A stretch of DNA of 64,000 nucleotides from Nocardioides sp. JS614 (GTDB taxonomy: Bacteria; Actinomycetota; Actinomycetes; Propionibacteriales; Nocardioidaceae), in assembly GCF_000015265.1 (NCBI RefSeq), contig NC_008699.1, positions 2,542,001 to 2,606,000 of the forward strand, given 5' to 3'. This document shows positions 16,780 to 24,293 of the stretch, piece by piece (the first letter of the stretch is position 1; each line of letters opens with the position of its first letter). Below the pieces are notes generated by a model. That model ran no database searches and was not told the origin of the DNA. It worked only from the letters and a program-made list of their open reading frames with translations. Position numbers and translations under genes: made by a program.

Positions 16780-18537
16780 ATGGTCAAGTATCGAAAGCGG
16801 TTGCTCGCAGCCACCGCTGCGATCGCGATGGCGGCCAGTCTCGCCGCCTGCGGTGGCGGCTCGGACGGCGACAGCAACCCGGGCGGCTCGAGCAGCGAGC
16901 CGGGTGCCGAGGGCGCGGCCGGCGGCACGCTGTACTACTACATCTACGCGCCGTACGAGCACGTCGACCCGCAGCGCACCTACGTCGGTGTCGAGCTGAC
17001 GAACTTCCGCCGGACGATCTACCGAAGCCTCGTGGCGTTCCCGATCTCGACCGACGCCGAGGTGGCCAACACCCCGGTCCCCGACCTCGCGACCGACACC
17101 GGCACCGACGCTGACGGCGGCAAGACCTGGTCGTACACGATCAAGGACGGCGTCAAGTGGGAGGACGGCCAGCCGATCACGTGTGAGGACTTCAAGTACG
17201 GCGCGTCCCGCGTGTTCGCGACCGACGTCATCACCGGTGGCCCGAACTACCTGCTGAGCTACCTCGACGTCCCCACCGACAAGGCCACCGGGCTGCCGAT
17301 CTACACCGGCCCCTACAACTCGAGCCCCGAGGGCCAGGCCGCGTTCGACAAGGCGATCACCTGCGACGGCAACACGATCACCTACCACTTCAACAAGCCG
17401 TGGCCCGACTTCCCGCTGGCGGTCGCCGGTCTGTCGATGATGGACCCGTACCGTCAGGACAAGGACCAGGGCGCGAAGTCGAACTACCAGATGTTCTCGA
17501 ACGGTCCTTACCGGATCGAGGGCAGCACCTGGAACAAGAACAAGGGTGCGACGTTCGTCCGCAACGAGAACTACGACGCCTCGACCGACTCCACCGACAT
17601 CCGCATGGCGCTGCCGGACCAGATCGAGTTCAACGTGGGTCAGACCACCGAGACGATCTACGACCAGCTGATCCAGGACTCCGGTGACGCTCAGTACGCC
17701 GTGACCAGCCAGCGCGTGCCGCCGGCCTACTACTCGCAGATCGTGGGCGACGTGGAGAGCCGCTCGGTGCTCGTGGCCTCGCCGTACGTCGACTACCTGG
17801 TGCCGAACTTCCGGGTGCTCGACAACCCCGCGGTCCGCGAGGCGCTCAAGGTCTCGACGAACACGACGGCGTGGATCAACGCCGGTGGTGGCGAGAAGGC
17901 CTACGCCCCGGCCGAGTCGATCGTGAACCCGGCCGTGGTCGGCTACCAGGACAACCCGGCCTTCTCCGGCCCCCAGGAGGGTGACCCGGAGGCTGCGAAG
18001 CAGATCCTCGAGGACGCCGGCGTCCAGATGCCGTACCCGATCAAGTTCACCTACCCGAGCTCGGAGACCGCCGACAAGCAGGCCGCGGCGCTCAAGGAGA
18101 CCTGGGACAAGGCGGGCTTCGACGTGACCCTCGACGGTCTCGGCGACACCTACTACGACGTCGTGCAGCAGCCCGACAAGGACAGCAGCGTCATGTGGGC
18201 CGGCTGGGGCTCCGACTGGCCGTCGGCCATCACCGTCACCCCGCCGCTGTTCGACAGCCGCCCGAACCTGACCGCGAACAGCGACGGCCAGGACTACGGC
18301 GCCTACAAGAGCGACAAGTTCAACGCTCTGGTCGACCAGGCCGCCAACGCGGCCACGCTGGACGAGCAGACCGCCGCCCTGCAGGAGGCCGACAAGGTCC
18401 TCGGTGAGGACGTGGCCTACATCCCGCTGGAGATCGCGCAGTTCTTCTTCCTCCACGGGTCGAAGGTCACCGGCTACACGAACACCCCCGCCTCCTCCAT
18501 GTACCCGGACCTCGGTCCGATCGGCGTGGAGCAGTGA
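16780..18537 (+). CDS. ABC transporter substrate-binding lipoprotein, family 5 (oligopeptide type)
   Basis: This is the extracellular peptide-binding component of the importer. The 585-residue product has a lipoprotein signal with lipobox SLAAC (Cys24), a Gly/Ser-rich tether, then the SBP_bac_5 fold, including the family pattern DGVKWEDGQPITCEDFKYG and ADKVLGEDVAYIPL near the end. Ligand specificity cannot be read. ATG 16780 follows AAGGAG; the frame is open 45 codons further up but that overlaps the previous gene and lacks a signal peptide. The gene is bracketed by hairpins on both sides, suggesting separate control of its dosage. Confidence 0.93.
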   Translation: MVKYRKRLLAATAAIAMAASLAACGGGSDGDSNPGGSSSEPGAEGAAGGTLYYYIYAPYEHVDPQRTYVGVELTNFRRTIYRSLVAFPISTDAEVANTPVPDLATDTGTDADGGKTWSYTIKDGVKWEDGQPITCEDFKYGASRVFATDVITGGPNYLLSYLDVPTDKATGLPIYTGPYNSSPEGQAAFDKAITCDGNTITYHFNKPWPDFPLAVAGLSMMDPYRQDKDQGAKSNYQMFSNGPYRIEGSTWNKNKGATFVRNENYDASTDSTDIRMALPDQIEFNVGQTTETIYDQLIQDSGDAQYAVTSQRVPPAYYSQIVGDVESRSVLVASPYVDYLVPNFRVLDNPAVREALKVSTNTTAWINAGGGEKAYAPAESIVNPAVVGYQDNPAFSGPQEGDPEAAKQILEDAGVQMPYPIKFTYPSSETADKQAAALKETWDKAGFDVTLDGLGDTYYDVVQQPDKDSSVMWAGWGSDWPSAITVTPPLFDSRPNLTANSDGQDYGAYKSDKFNALVDQAANAATLDEQTAALQEADKVLGEDVAYIPLEIAQFFFLHGSKVTGYTNTPASSMYPDLGPIGVEQ

Positions 18538-18572
18538 CGGTCGTTCGTCACCGGTAACACCCAGCAACACCC

Positions 18573-18605
18573 GCGTCGGGTGGCCGCCCAGCGGCCACCC
18601 GACGC
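18573..18605 (+). terminator. 15-bp perfect hairpin after the binding-protein gene
   Basis: GCGTCGGGTGGCCGC pairs perfectly with 18591-18605 around a CCA loop, 35 bp after the stop codon. No T-tract follows, which is common for actinobacterial terminators or attenuators. Confidence 0.7.
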
Positions 18606-18607
18606 CT

Positions 18608-18642
18608 GGGGGTGGGGGCCTCGTCGAGGGGCCCTCACCCTC
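18608..18642 (+). terminator. Second hairpin in tandem after the binding-protein gene
   Basis: Positions 18608-18620 pair with 18630-18642 over 13 positions, two of them G-T, with a 9-base loop. It follows directly on the first hairpin and 70 bp before the next permease gene. Confidence 0.5.
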
Positions 18643-18712
18643 ACCGCCGTCCAGGGTGCGATGCTGAGACCCAGCACGTCCCCACCGACACGACCCGAGG
18701 TGGTCCCTCCCG

Positions 18713-19729
18713 ATGTTCGCGTACATCGTCCGCCGGCTCTTCATCGGCGTGATCCTGCTGATCGTGATGAGCCTGGTGACGTTCATCCTGTTCTTCGCCT
18801 CGCCGGTCGACCCGGCGCGGTTCGCCTGCGGCAAGAACTGTTCGCTGGCCCAGATCGAGCAGACCCGCAAGGCCCTGGGCTACGACGACGGCCCGCTGAC
18901 GCAGTGGACCAGCTTCCTCGAGGGCGTCGTCGTCGGGCGCGACTACCCCGACGACCCGGAGCTGCGGAAGAATGCGCCCGAGCTGATCGCGGACTGCGCG
19001 GCGCCCTGCCTGGGCTACTCCCGGGTCAACCAGGTGACCGTCGCCTCCGAGATCAAGGAGGCGTTCCCGGTCTCGCTGTCGCTGGCCATCTTGGCGTTCA
19101 TCATGTGGATCGCCGGCGGCGTGCTCTTCGGAGTCATAGCGGCGATCACCAAGGGGACCGTCATAGACCGCGGCATCGTGGCGGCGTCGCTCGTCTTCTA
19201 CGCGTTCCCGACGTTCTTCATCGGCTTGTTCTTGTTGAAGTTCATCGCGATCAAGTGGGGGCTGGTCGACGTGCCCAGCTACGTGTCGATCGCCGAGGGC
19301 GGCGTCGGCACCTGGCTGAGCAACCTCTTCCTACCCGCCCTGACCCTCGCGCTGTTCTTCATGGCCGGGTACGTCCGGATGACGCGCGCCTTCGTCCTGG
19401 AGTCGATGAGCGAGGACTACATCCGCACCGCCCGGGCCAAGGGGCTCAAGCGCGGCCGGGTGCTGTACAAGCACACGATGCGCGCCGCGTTGACCCCCCT
19501 GGTGACGATGGCGGGACTCGACTTCGCCGGCCTGATGGGCGGCGCGATCATCACCGAGTCGGTCTTCAACTTCAACGGGCTCGGTAAGTTGGTCGTCGAC
19601 GCGAACAACACCTACGACCTGCCGACGCTGATCGGCCTGGTGCTGCTGCTCGGGGCGTTCGTGATCATCGCCAACATCATCGTCGACGTGCTGTACGCCG
19701 TCATCGACCCGCGCGTCCGCGTCGGCTGA
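18713..19729 (+). CDS. Oligopeptide/dipeptide ABC transporter permease (OppB/DppB type)
   Basis: This is the second membrane subunit of the importer. The 338-residue product starts with the typical OppB N-terminus MFAYIVRRLFIGVILLIVMSLVTFIL, has about six membrane spans and the EAA loop DYIRTARAKGLKRGRVLYKHTMRAAL. An extracytoplasmic loop with four cysteines (CGKNC and CAAPC, about residues 39-110) may be disulfide bonded, which is unusual for OppB. Separated from the binding-protein gene by two strong hairpins and followed 10 bp later by the ATPase gene. Confidence 0.92.
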   Translation: MFAYIVRRLFIGVILLIVMSLVTFILFFASPVDPARFACGKNCSLAQIEQTRKALGYDDGPLTQWTSFLEGVVVGRDYPDDPELRKNAPELIADCAAPCLGYSRVNQVTVASEIKEAFPVSLSLAILAFIMWIAGGVLFGVIAAITKGTVIDRGIVAASLVFYAFPTFFIGLFLLKFIAIKWGLVDVPSYVSIAEGGVGTWLSNLFLPALTLALFFMAGYVRMTRAFVLESMSEDYIRTARAKGLKRGRVLYKHTMRAALTPLVTMAGLDFAGLMGGAIITESVFNFNGLGKLVVDANNTYDLPTLIGLVLLLGAFVIIANIIVDVLYAVIDPRVRVG

Positions 19730-19739
19730 GGGGAACAAG

Positions 19740-20783
19740 GTGAGCTTTCTTTCCGTCCGTGACCTCAAGGTCCACTTCCCGACGGTCGACGGCGTCGTCA
19801 AGGCCACCGACGGCCTGTCGTTCGACCTCGAGAAGGGCAAGACCCTCGGCATCGTGGGGGAGTCCGGCTCCGGCAAGTCCGTGTCGACCTCCGCGATCCT
19901 GGGCCTGCACCGGGGCACCAACGCGATCGTCAGCGGCGAGATCCTGCTCGACGGGGTCGACCTGCTGAAGATCAGCAACGAGGACATGCGCCGCCGGCGG
20001 GGCCGCGAGGTGGCGATGATCTTCCAGGACCCGCTCTCGGCGATGCATCCGTACTACCGGGTCGGCAACCAGATCGCGGAGGCCTATCGGGTCCACCACG
20101 ACGTCAGCAAGAAGGCCGCCCGGACTCGGGCGATCGAGATGCTCGACCGGGTCGGCATCCCGCAGCCGGACCGCCGCGTCGACGACTACCCACACCAGTT
20201 CTCGGGTGGCATGCGCCAGCGCGCGATGATCGCGATGGCGCTGATCAACAACCCGAGCCTGCTGATCGCGGACGAGCCGACCACCGCACTCGACGTGACC
20301 GTGCAGGCCCAGATCCTGGACCTGCTCCAGGACCTCCAGCGCGACTTCGACGCCGCGGTCATGATCATCACCCACGACCTCGGCGTGGTGGCCGAGATGG
20401 CTCACGAGGTCCTGGTGATGTACGGCGGCCGCTGCGTCGAGTACGGCTCGACCAAGGAGATCCTGACCCACCCGGAGATGCCGTACACCTGGGGCCTGCT
20501 CTCCAGCATCCCCGAGGTCGACGCGGACCCCGACGCGAAGCTGGTGCCGATCCCCGGCAACCCGCCCAGCCTGTTGAACCCGCCGAGCGGCTGCCACTTC
20601 CACCCGCGGTGCACCCACCGCGACAAGGTGCCCGGTGACCTGTGCCGGACAGTGACGCCCGAGCTCACGCCCGGGACTCGCGGTGAGGGGCACGTGAAAC
20701 GCTGCCACCTGGCCAACCCGGACGTGGTGTACGAACGAGAGGTCCTGCCGGATATCGCGCCGGACCTGGTGGAGGGACGATGA
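19740..20783 (+). CDS. Oligopeptide/dipeptide ABC transporter ATPase (OppD/DppD type)
   Basis: This is one of two paired cytoplasmic ATPases of the importer. The 347-residue product has Walker A GESGSGKS at 40-47, the Q-loop MIFQDPLSAM, ABC signature FSGGMRQR near 152-159, Walker B LLIADEPTTALD near 176-187, and the C-terminal oligopeptide/dipeptide extension PGNPPSLLNPPSGCHFHPRC with the cysteines typical of this family. GTG start; ATGA overlap with the next ATPase gene. Confidence 0.94.
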   Translation: MSFLSVRDLKVHFPTVDGVVKATDGLSFDLEKGKTLGIVGESGSGKSVSTSAILGLHRGTNAIVSGEILLDGVDLLKISNEDMRRRRGREVAMIFQDPLSAMHPYYRVGNQIAEAYRVHHDVSKKAARTRAIEMLDRVGIPQPDRRVDDYPHQFSGGMRQRAMIAMALINNPSLLIADEPTTALDVTVQAQILDLLQDLQRDFDAAVMIITHDLGVVAEMAHEVLVMYGGRCVEYGSTKEILTHPEMPYTWGLLSSIPEVDADPDAKLVPIPGNPPSLLNPPSGCHFHPRCTHRDKVPGDLCRTVTPELTPGTRGEGHVKRCHLANPDVVYEREVLPDIAPDLVEGR

Positions 20784-22057
20784 GCGACCAGCAGCTGCCG
20801 ACCAGCGTCGGCATGCCGGGCGACGACCCGAAGGGCCGCGGCGAGGACGCGACCACGGAGTCAGCCCAGTACGTCGAGACCGAGCGTCCGCACGGCGCCT
20901 CACGCGCGCACTTCGACGCCGAGCCGATCCTCGAGGTCCGCGACCTGAAGATGTACTTCCCGGTCCGCTCGGCCGGCATCATCCGGCGCACCATCGGCCA
21001 CGTGCAGGCGGTGGACGGCGTGTCCTTCCAGGTGCCCAAGGGCGGCTCGCTCGGGCTGGTCGGAGAGTCCGGGTGCGGCAAGTCCACCACGGGGCGGATG
21101 ATCACCCGGCTCTACGAGCCCACCGCGGGCTCGATCGAGTTCGACGGCCGGGACATCGCGAAGACCTCGGCGCGCGGCCTCAAGCCGCTGCGACGTGAGG
21201 TCCAGATGATCTTCCAGGACCCCTACACGTCGCTGAACCCGCGGCACACCGTCGGCTCGATCGTCGGCGCCCCGCTGGCGATCCACAACGTGCTGCCGAA
21301 GAACAAGATCCTCCCGCGGGTCCAGGAGCTGCTGGAGATCGTCGGCCTCAACCCCGAGCACTACAACCGCTACCCGCACGAGTTCTCCGGCGGCCAGCGC
21401 CAGCGCATCGGCATCGCCCGGGCGCTCACGCTCCACCCGAAGCTGCTGGTGGCCGACGAGCCGGTCTCCGCGCTGGACGTCTCGATCCAGGCACAGGTGA
21501 TCAACCTCCTCCAGGAGGTGCAGGACGAGTTCGACATCGCGTTCCTGTTCATCGCCCACGACCTCGCGGTGGTCCGGCACTTCTGCCCCGAGGTCGCGGT
21601 GATGTACCTCGGCAAGATCGTGGAGATCGCCGACCGGGACTCGCTCTACAACCACCCGAACCACCCCTACACCCAGGCGCTGCTCTCGGCGGTGCCCGAC
21701 GTCAAGCAGGCCGCGATCGGTGGTCGGCGCGAGCGGATCCGGCTGGAGGGCGACGTCCCCAGCCCGATCAACCCACCGTCGGGCTGCCGGTTCCGCACCC
21801 GCTGCGCGCTCGCCCAGGAGATCTGCGCCCGGGTCGAGCCGCCGCTGCTGCAGATCGGCAAGCGCCACAAGGTCGCCTGCCACTTCGCGGGCGAGCTGGG
21901 CCACCACCCGGACCGGCCGGTGACCGCGCCGCTGCTCGGGGTCGACGACACGGGCACGCCCGACCCGGGCGCGAGCCCGAGCATCGAGGTCGGCAACGAT
22001 CCCGGGTACGCCGACACGTGGTTCGACCTCGAGCGCAAGACGATGGCCTCCGCCTGA
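20780..22057 (+). CDS. Oligopeptide/dipeptide ABC transporter ATPase (OppF/DppF type)
   Basis: This is the second ATPase subunit. The 425-residue product has a roughly 48-residue hydrophilic N-terminal extension, Walker A GESGCGKS at 95-102, signature FSGGQRQRIGIARAL, Walker B LLVADEPVSALDVSIQ, and the C-terminal GDVPSPINPPSGCRFRTRC extension. It closes the operon; rarA follows after 30 bp from its own promoter-like sequence. Confidence 0.94.
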   Translation: MSDQQLPTSVGMPGDDPKGRGEDATTESAQYVETERPHGASRAHFDAEPILEVRDLKMYFPVRSAGIIRRTIGHVQAVDGVSFQVPKGGSLGLVGESGCGKSTTGRMITRLYEPTAGSIEFDGRDIAKTSARGLKPLRREVQMIFQDPYTSLNPRHTVGSIVGAPLAIHNVLPKNKILPRVQELLEIVGLNPEHYNRYPHEFSGGQRQRIGIARALTLHPKLLVADEPVSALDVSIQAQVINLLQEVQDEFDIAFLFIAHDLAVVRHFCPEVAVMYLGKIVEIADRDSLYNHPNHPYTQALLSAVPDVKQAAIGGRRERIRLEGDVPSPINPPSGCRFRTRCALAQEICARVEPPLLQIGKRHKVACHFAGELGHHPDRPVTAPLLGVDDTGTPDPGASPSIEVGNDPGYADTWFDLERKTMASA

Positions 22058-22075
22058 CCCGTTGGGTCCGGGCCC

Positions 22076-22081
22076 TAGCCT
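22076..22081 (+). promoter_or_regulatory. -10 box of a likely leaderless rarA promoter
   Basis: TAGCCT is six bases before the rarA GTG (22088), in the 30-bp gap after the transporter operon. Confidence 0.5.
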
Positions 22082-22087
22082 GATCGG

Positions 22088-23458
22088 GTGGACGAGGGAC
22101 TCTTCGCGGCGCCGGGTACGGCGGCCCGCACCGGCGGCGGCTCGCTGAGCGCGAACACCCATGCCTCGGCGCCGCTGGCGGTGCGGATGCGGCCGCGCAC
22201 GCTCGACGAGCTCGTCGGGCAGGCGCAGCTGCGGGCCGCCGGGTCGCCGCTGCGCCGCCTGGTCGAGGGTGACCAGTCGATGTCCTTGCTGCTGTGGGGC
22301 CCGCCGGGCACCGGCAAGACGACGATCGCGGCGATCGTGAGCCAGCAGACCGACCGGCGCTTCGTCGAGGTCTCGGCCGTCTCGGCCGGCGTCAAGGAGG
22401 TGCGGGCCGCGATCGACGCGGCTCGTGCCGAGCTCGCCGGCGGCGGCCGGGAGACGGTCCTCTTCGTCGACGAGGTGCACCGGTTCAGCAAGGCCCAGCA
22501 GGACGCCCTGCTGCCCGGCGTCGAGAACCGGTGGGTCACGCTGATCGCCGCGACCACGGAGAACCCGTTCTTCAGCGTGATCTCGCCGCTGCTCTCCCGG
22601 AGCCTGCTGCTGCGCCTCGAGTCCCTCGACGACGACGACGTCCGCGCCGTGCTCGACCGGGCCATCACCGACGAGCGCGGGCTCGCCGGGTCCGTGGGCG
22701 TCGACGACGATGCCCTGGGCCACCTGGTCCGGCTCGCCGGCGGCGACGCGCGCCGCTCCCTCACCTACCTCGAGGCGGCGGCCGGAGCGGCGCTCGCGCA
22801 GGGGCTCGAGACCGTCGACCTGGCCACCGCCGAGACCGCGGTCGACCGGGCCGCGGTGCGCTACGACCGGCAGGGAGACCAGCACTACGACGTCGTCAGC
22901 GCCTTCATCAAGTCGGTCCGGGGGTCCGATGCCGACGCAGCCCTGCACTACCTGGCCCGGATGATCGAGGCGGGCGAGGACCCGCGGTTCATCGCCCGCC
23001 GGCTGATGATCCTCGCCTCCGAGGACGTCGGCCTCGCCGACCCGACGGCGCTGCCGACTGCCGTCGCCGCGGCGCAGACCGTGCAGCTGATCGGCATGCC
23101 CGAGGCGCAGCTCACCCTCGCTCACGCCACCATCGCCCTGGCGGTCGCGCCGAAGTCCAACGCGGTCACCACCGCGATCGGGGCGGCGCTGGCCGACGTC
23201 AGGGCGGGGAAGATCGGCCAGGTGCCGCCCCACCTGCGCGACGCGCACTACTCGGGGGCCAAGAAGCTGGGACACGGCGCGAGGTACAAGTACAGCCACG
23301 ACGAGCCGTTCGGCATCGCCGAGCAGCAGTACGCCCCCGACGTGGTTGCCGACGCCGAGTACTACCGGCCGACCACGCTGGGCGCCGAGGCGGCGATCAA
23401 GGAGCGCTGGGAACGGGTTCGCCGGCTGATTCGCGGCCAGCGACAGGGCGAACGATAG
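22088..23458 (+). CDS. rarA: Replication-associated recombination protein A (RarA/MgsA)
   Basis: RarA is an AAA+ ATPase of the WRNIP1/Mgs1 family that acts at stalled replication forks. The 456-residue product has Walker A GPPGTGKTT at 71-79, Walker B with DEVHRF, sensor 1 LIAATTENPFFSV, and the C-terminal MgsA tetramerisation region with SPNxA-type sequence AVAPKSNAVTTAIG and the PPHLRDAHYSGAKKLGHG signature. It lies upstream of alaS with two small genes between, a conserved actinobacterial order. Confidence 0.94.
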   Translation: MDEGLFAAPGTAARTGGGSLSANTHASAPLAVRMRPRTLDELVGQAQLRAAGSPLRRLVEGDQSMSLLLWGPPGTGKTTIAAIVSQQTDRRFVEVSAVSAGVKEVRAAIDAARAELAGGGRETVLFVDEVHRFSKAQQDALLPGVENRWVTLIAATTENPFFSVISPLLSRSLLLRLESLDDDDVRAVLDRAITDERGLAGSVGVDDDALGHLVRLAGGDARRSLTYLEAAAGAALAQGLETVDLATAETAVDRAAVRYDRQGDQHYDVVSAFIKSVRGSDADAALHYLARMIEAGEDPRFIARRLMILASEDVGLADPTALPTAVAAAQTVQLIGMPEAQLTLAHATIALAVAPKSNAVTTAIGAALADVRAGKIGQVPPHLRDAHYSGAKKLGHGARYKYSHDEPFGIAEQQYAPDVVADAEYYRPTTLGAEAAIKERWERVRRLIRGQRQGER

Positions 23459-23469
23459 GGTCGGTGACC

Positions 23470-23979
23470 ATGCAGGACTGGACCCTCCCCGCCGTGGCCG
23501 TGGCGCTCGCGCTGCTGGCCCTGGGGCTCGGCGCCGCCCTGTACCGCTCCCGGTCCCGCACCGACCGGGAACTCGCCGCTGCCCGGTCGGAGACGGCCGC
23601 TCTGCGAGCGCAGCTCGATGCCCTGGAGCGCCGGCTGGACCCGCCCGCCCGGCCGGGCGCCCCCGAGCCCGAGTACGTGATCACCCACCTCGGCGAGGCG
23701 GAGCCCGGGTCCGTGCAGCCGGAGCGGATCGAGACCGCGCTGTTCGCCGACCTGGTGCTGCGGGAGTCGGTGGTCAAGGCGGCGGCGCTCGCCCACGGGC
23801 TGCGCCGGGCCCTCGACCCCGAGACCCGCAACCGGATCCGCTTCGAGATGAGACGCGAGGTGCGCCGCGCCCGCAAGCAGCGCCGCGCCGACACCCGCCA
23901 GGCGCGACGCGAGTGGGAGGCGCGCCGGCGCGCAGCTGCCGACACCGACGACCCCGACGACCAGGACAGCGCCGCATGA
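23470..23979 (+). CDS. Small membrane-anchored protein of unknown function
   Basis: The 169-residue product has one N-terminal membrane span (about 6-25), a short coiled-coil-like region (DRELAAARSETAALRAQLDALERRL), and a very basic C-terminal half rich in Arg with FEMRREVRRARKQRRADTRQARREWEARRR, ending acidic. I do not recognise a named family. The ATG at 23470 is eight bases after TAGGGT; a GTG two codons earlier is also possible. It overlaps the next gene by ATGA. Homologous positions in other actinobacteria carry small membrane proteins before alaS. Confidence 0.7.
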   Translation: MQDWTLPAVAVALALLALGLGAALYRSRSRTDRELAAARSETAALRAQLDALERRLDPPARPGAPEPEYVITHLGEAEPGSVQPERIETALFADLVLRESVVKAAALAHGLRRALDPETRNRIRFEMRREVRRARKQRRADTRQARREWEARRRAAADTDDPDDQDSAA

Positions 23980-24293
23980 GGCGCGGGCTCTGGTTCGTCG
24001 CCGGGGCCGGGACCGCCGCCTACGTGCTGGTTCGCGGCCGCCGAGCAGCCGAGGCGCTCACCGTCGACGGCCTCCAGGACCGCCTGGGCGCGCTCTCGGT
24101 CGGGATGCGGCTGTTCCGCGACGAGGTCGCCCAGGGGCGCGCGGAGAAGGAATCGGAGTTGCGCGAGCGGCTCGGCCTGGTGCCTCATGGGAGGCCCGAG
24201 CTCGAGGGCGGCCGGCACCGGGCCGTCCCGTCACCGACACCTACCCAGACCACGACCACGACCAGGACCACGACAGAGGAAGGCAGCACCTGA
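23976..24293 (+). CDS. Small membrane protein upstream of alaS (DUF6167-like)
   Basis: The 105-residue product has an N-terminal hydrophobic helix (about 4-20, RRGLWFVAGAGTAAYVLVRGR), then a short helical region containing RLGALSVGMRLFRDEVAQGRAEKESELRERLGL and a Thr/Pro-rich tail. Size, start and position right before alaS resemble the DUF6167 proteins of other actinobacteria; that assignment is from memory of gene order and is tentative. Start and stop overlap neighbouring genes, so it is part of the alaS transcription unit. Confidence 0.7.
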   Translation: MRRGLWFVAGAGTAAYVLVRGRRAAEALTVDGLQDRLGALSVGMRLFRDEVAQGRAEKESELRERLGLVPHGRPELEGGRHRAVPSPTPTQTTTTTRTTTEEGST

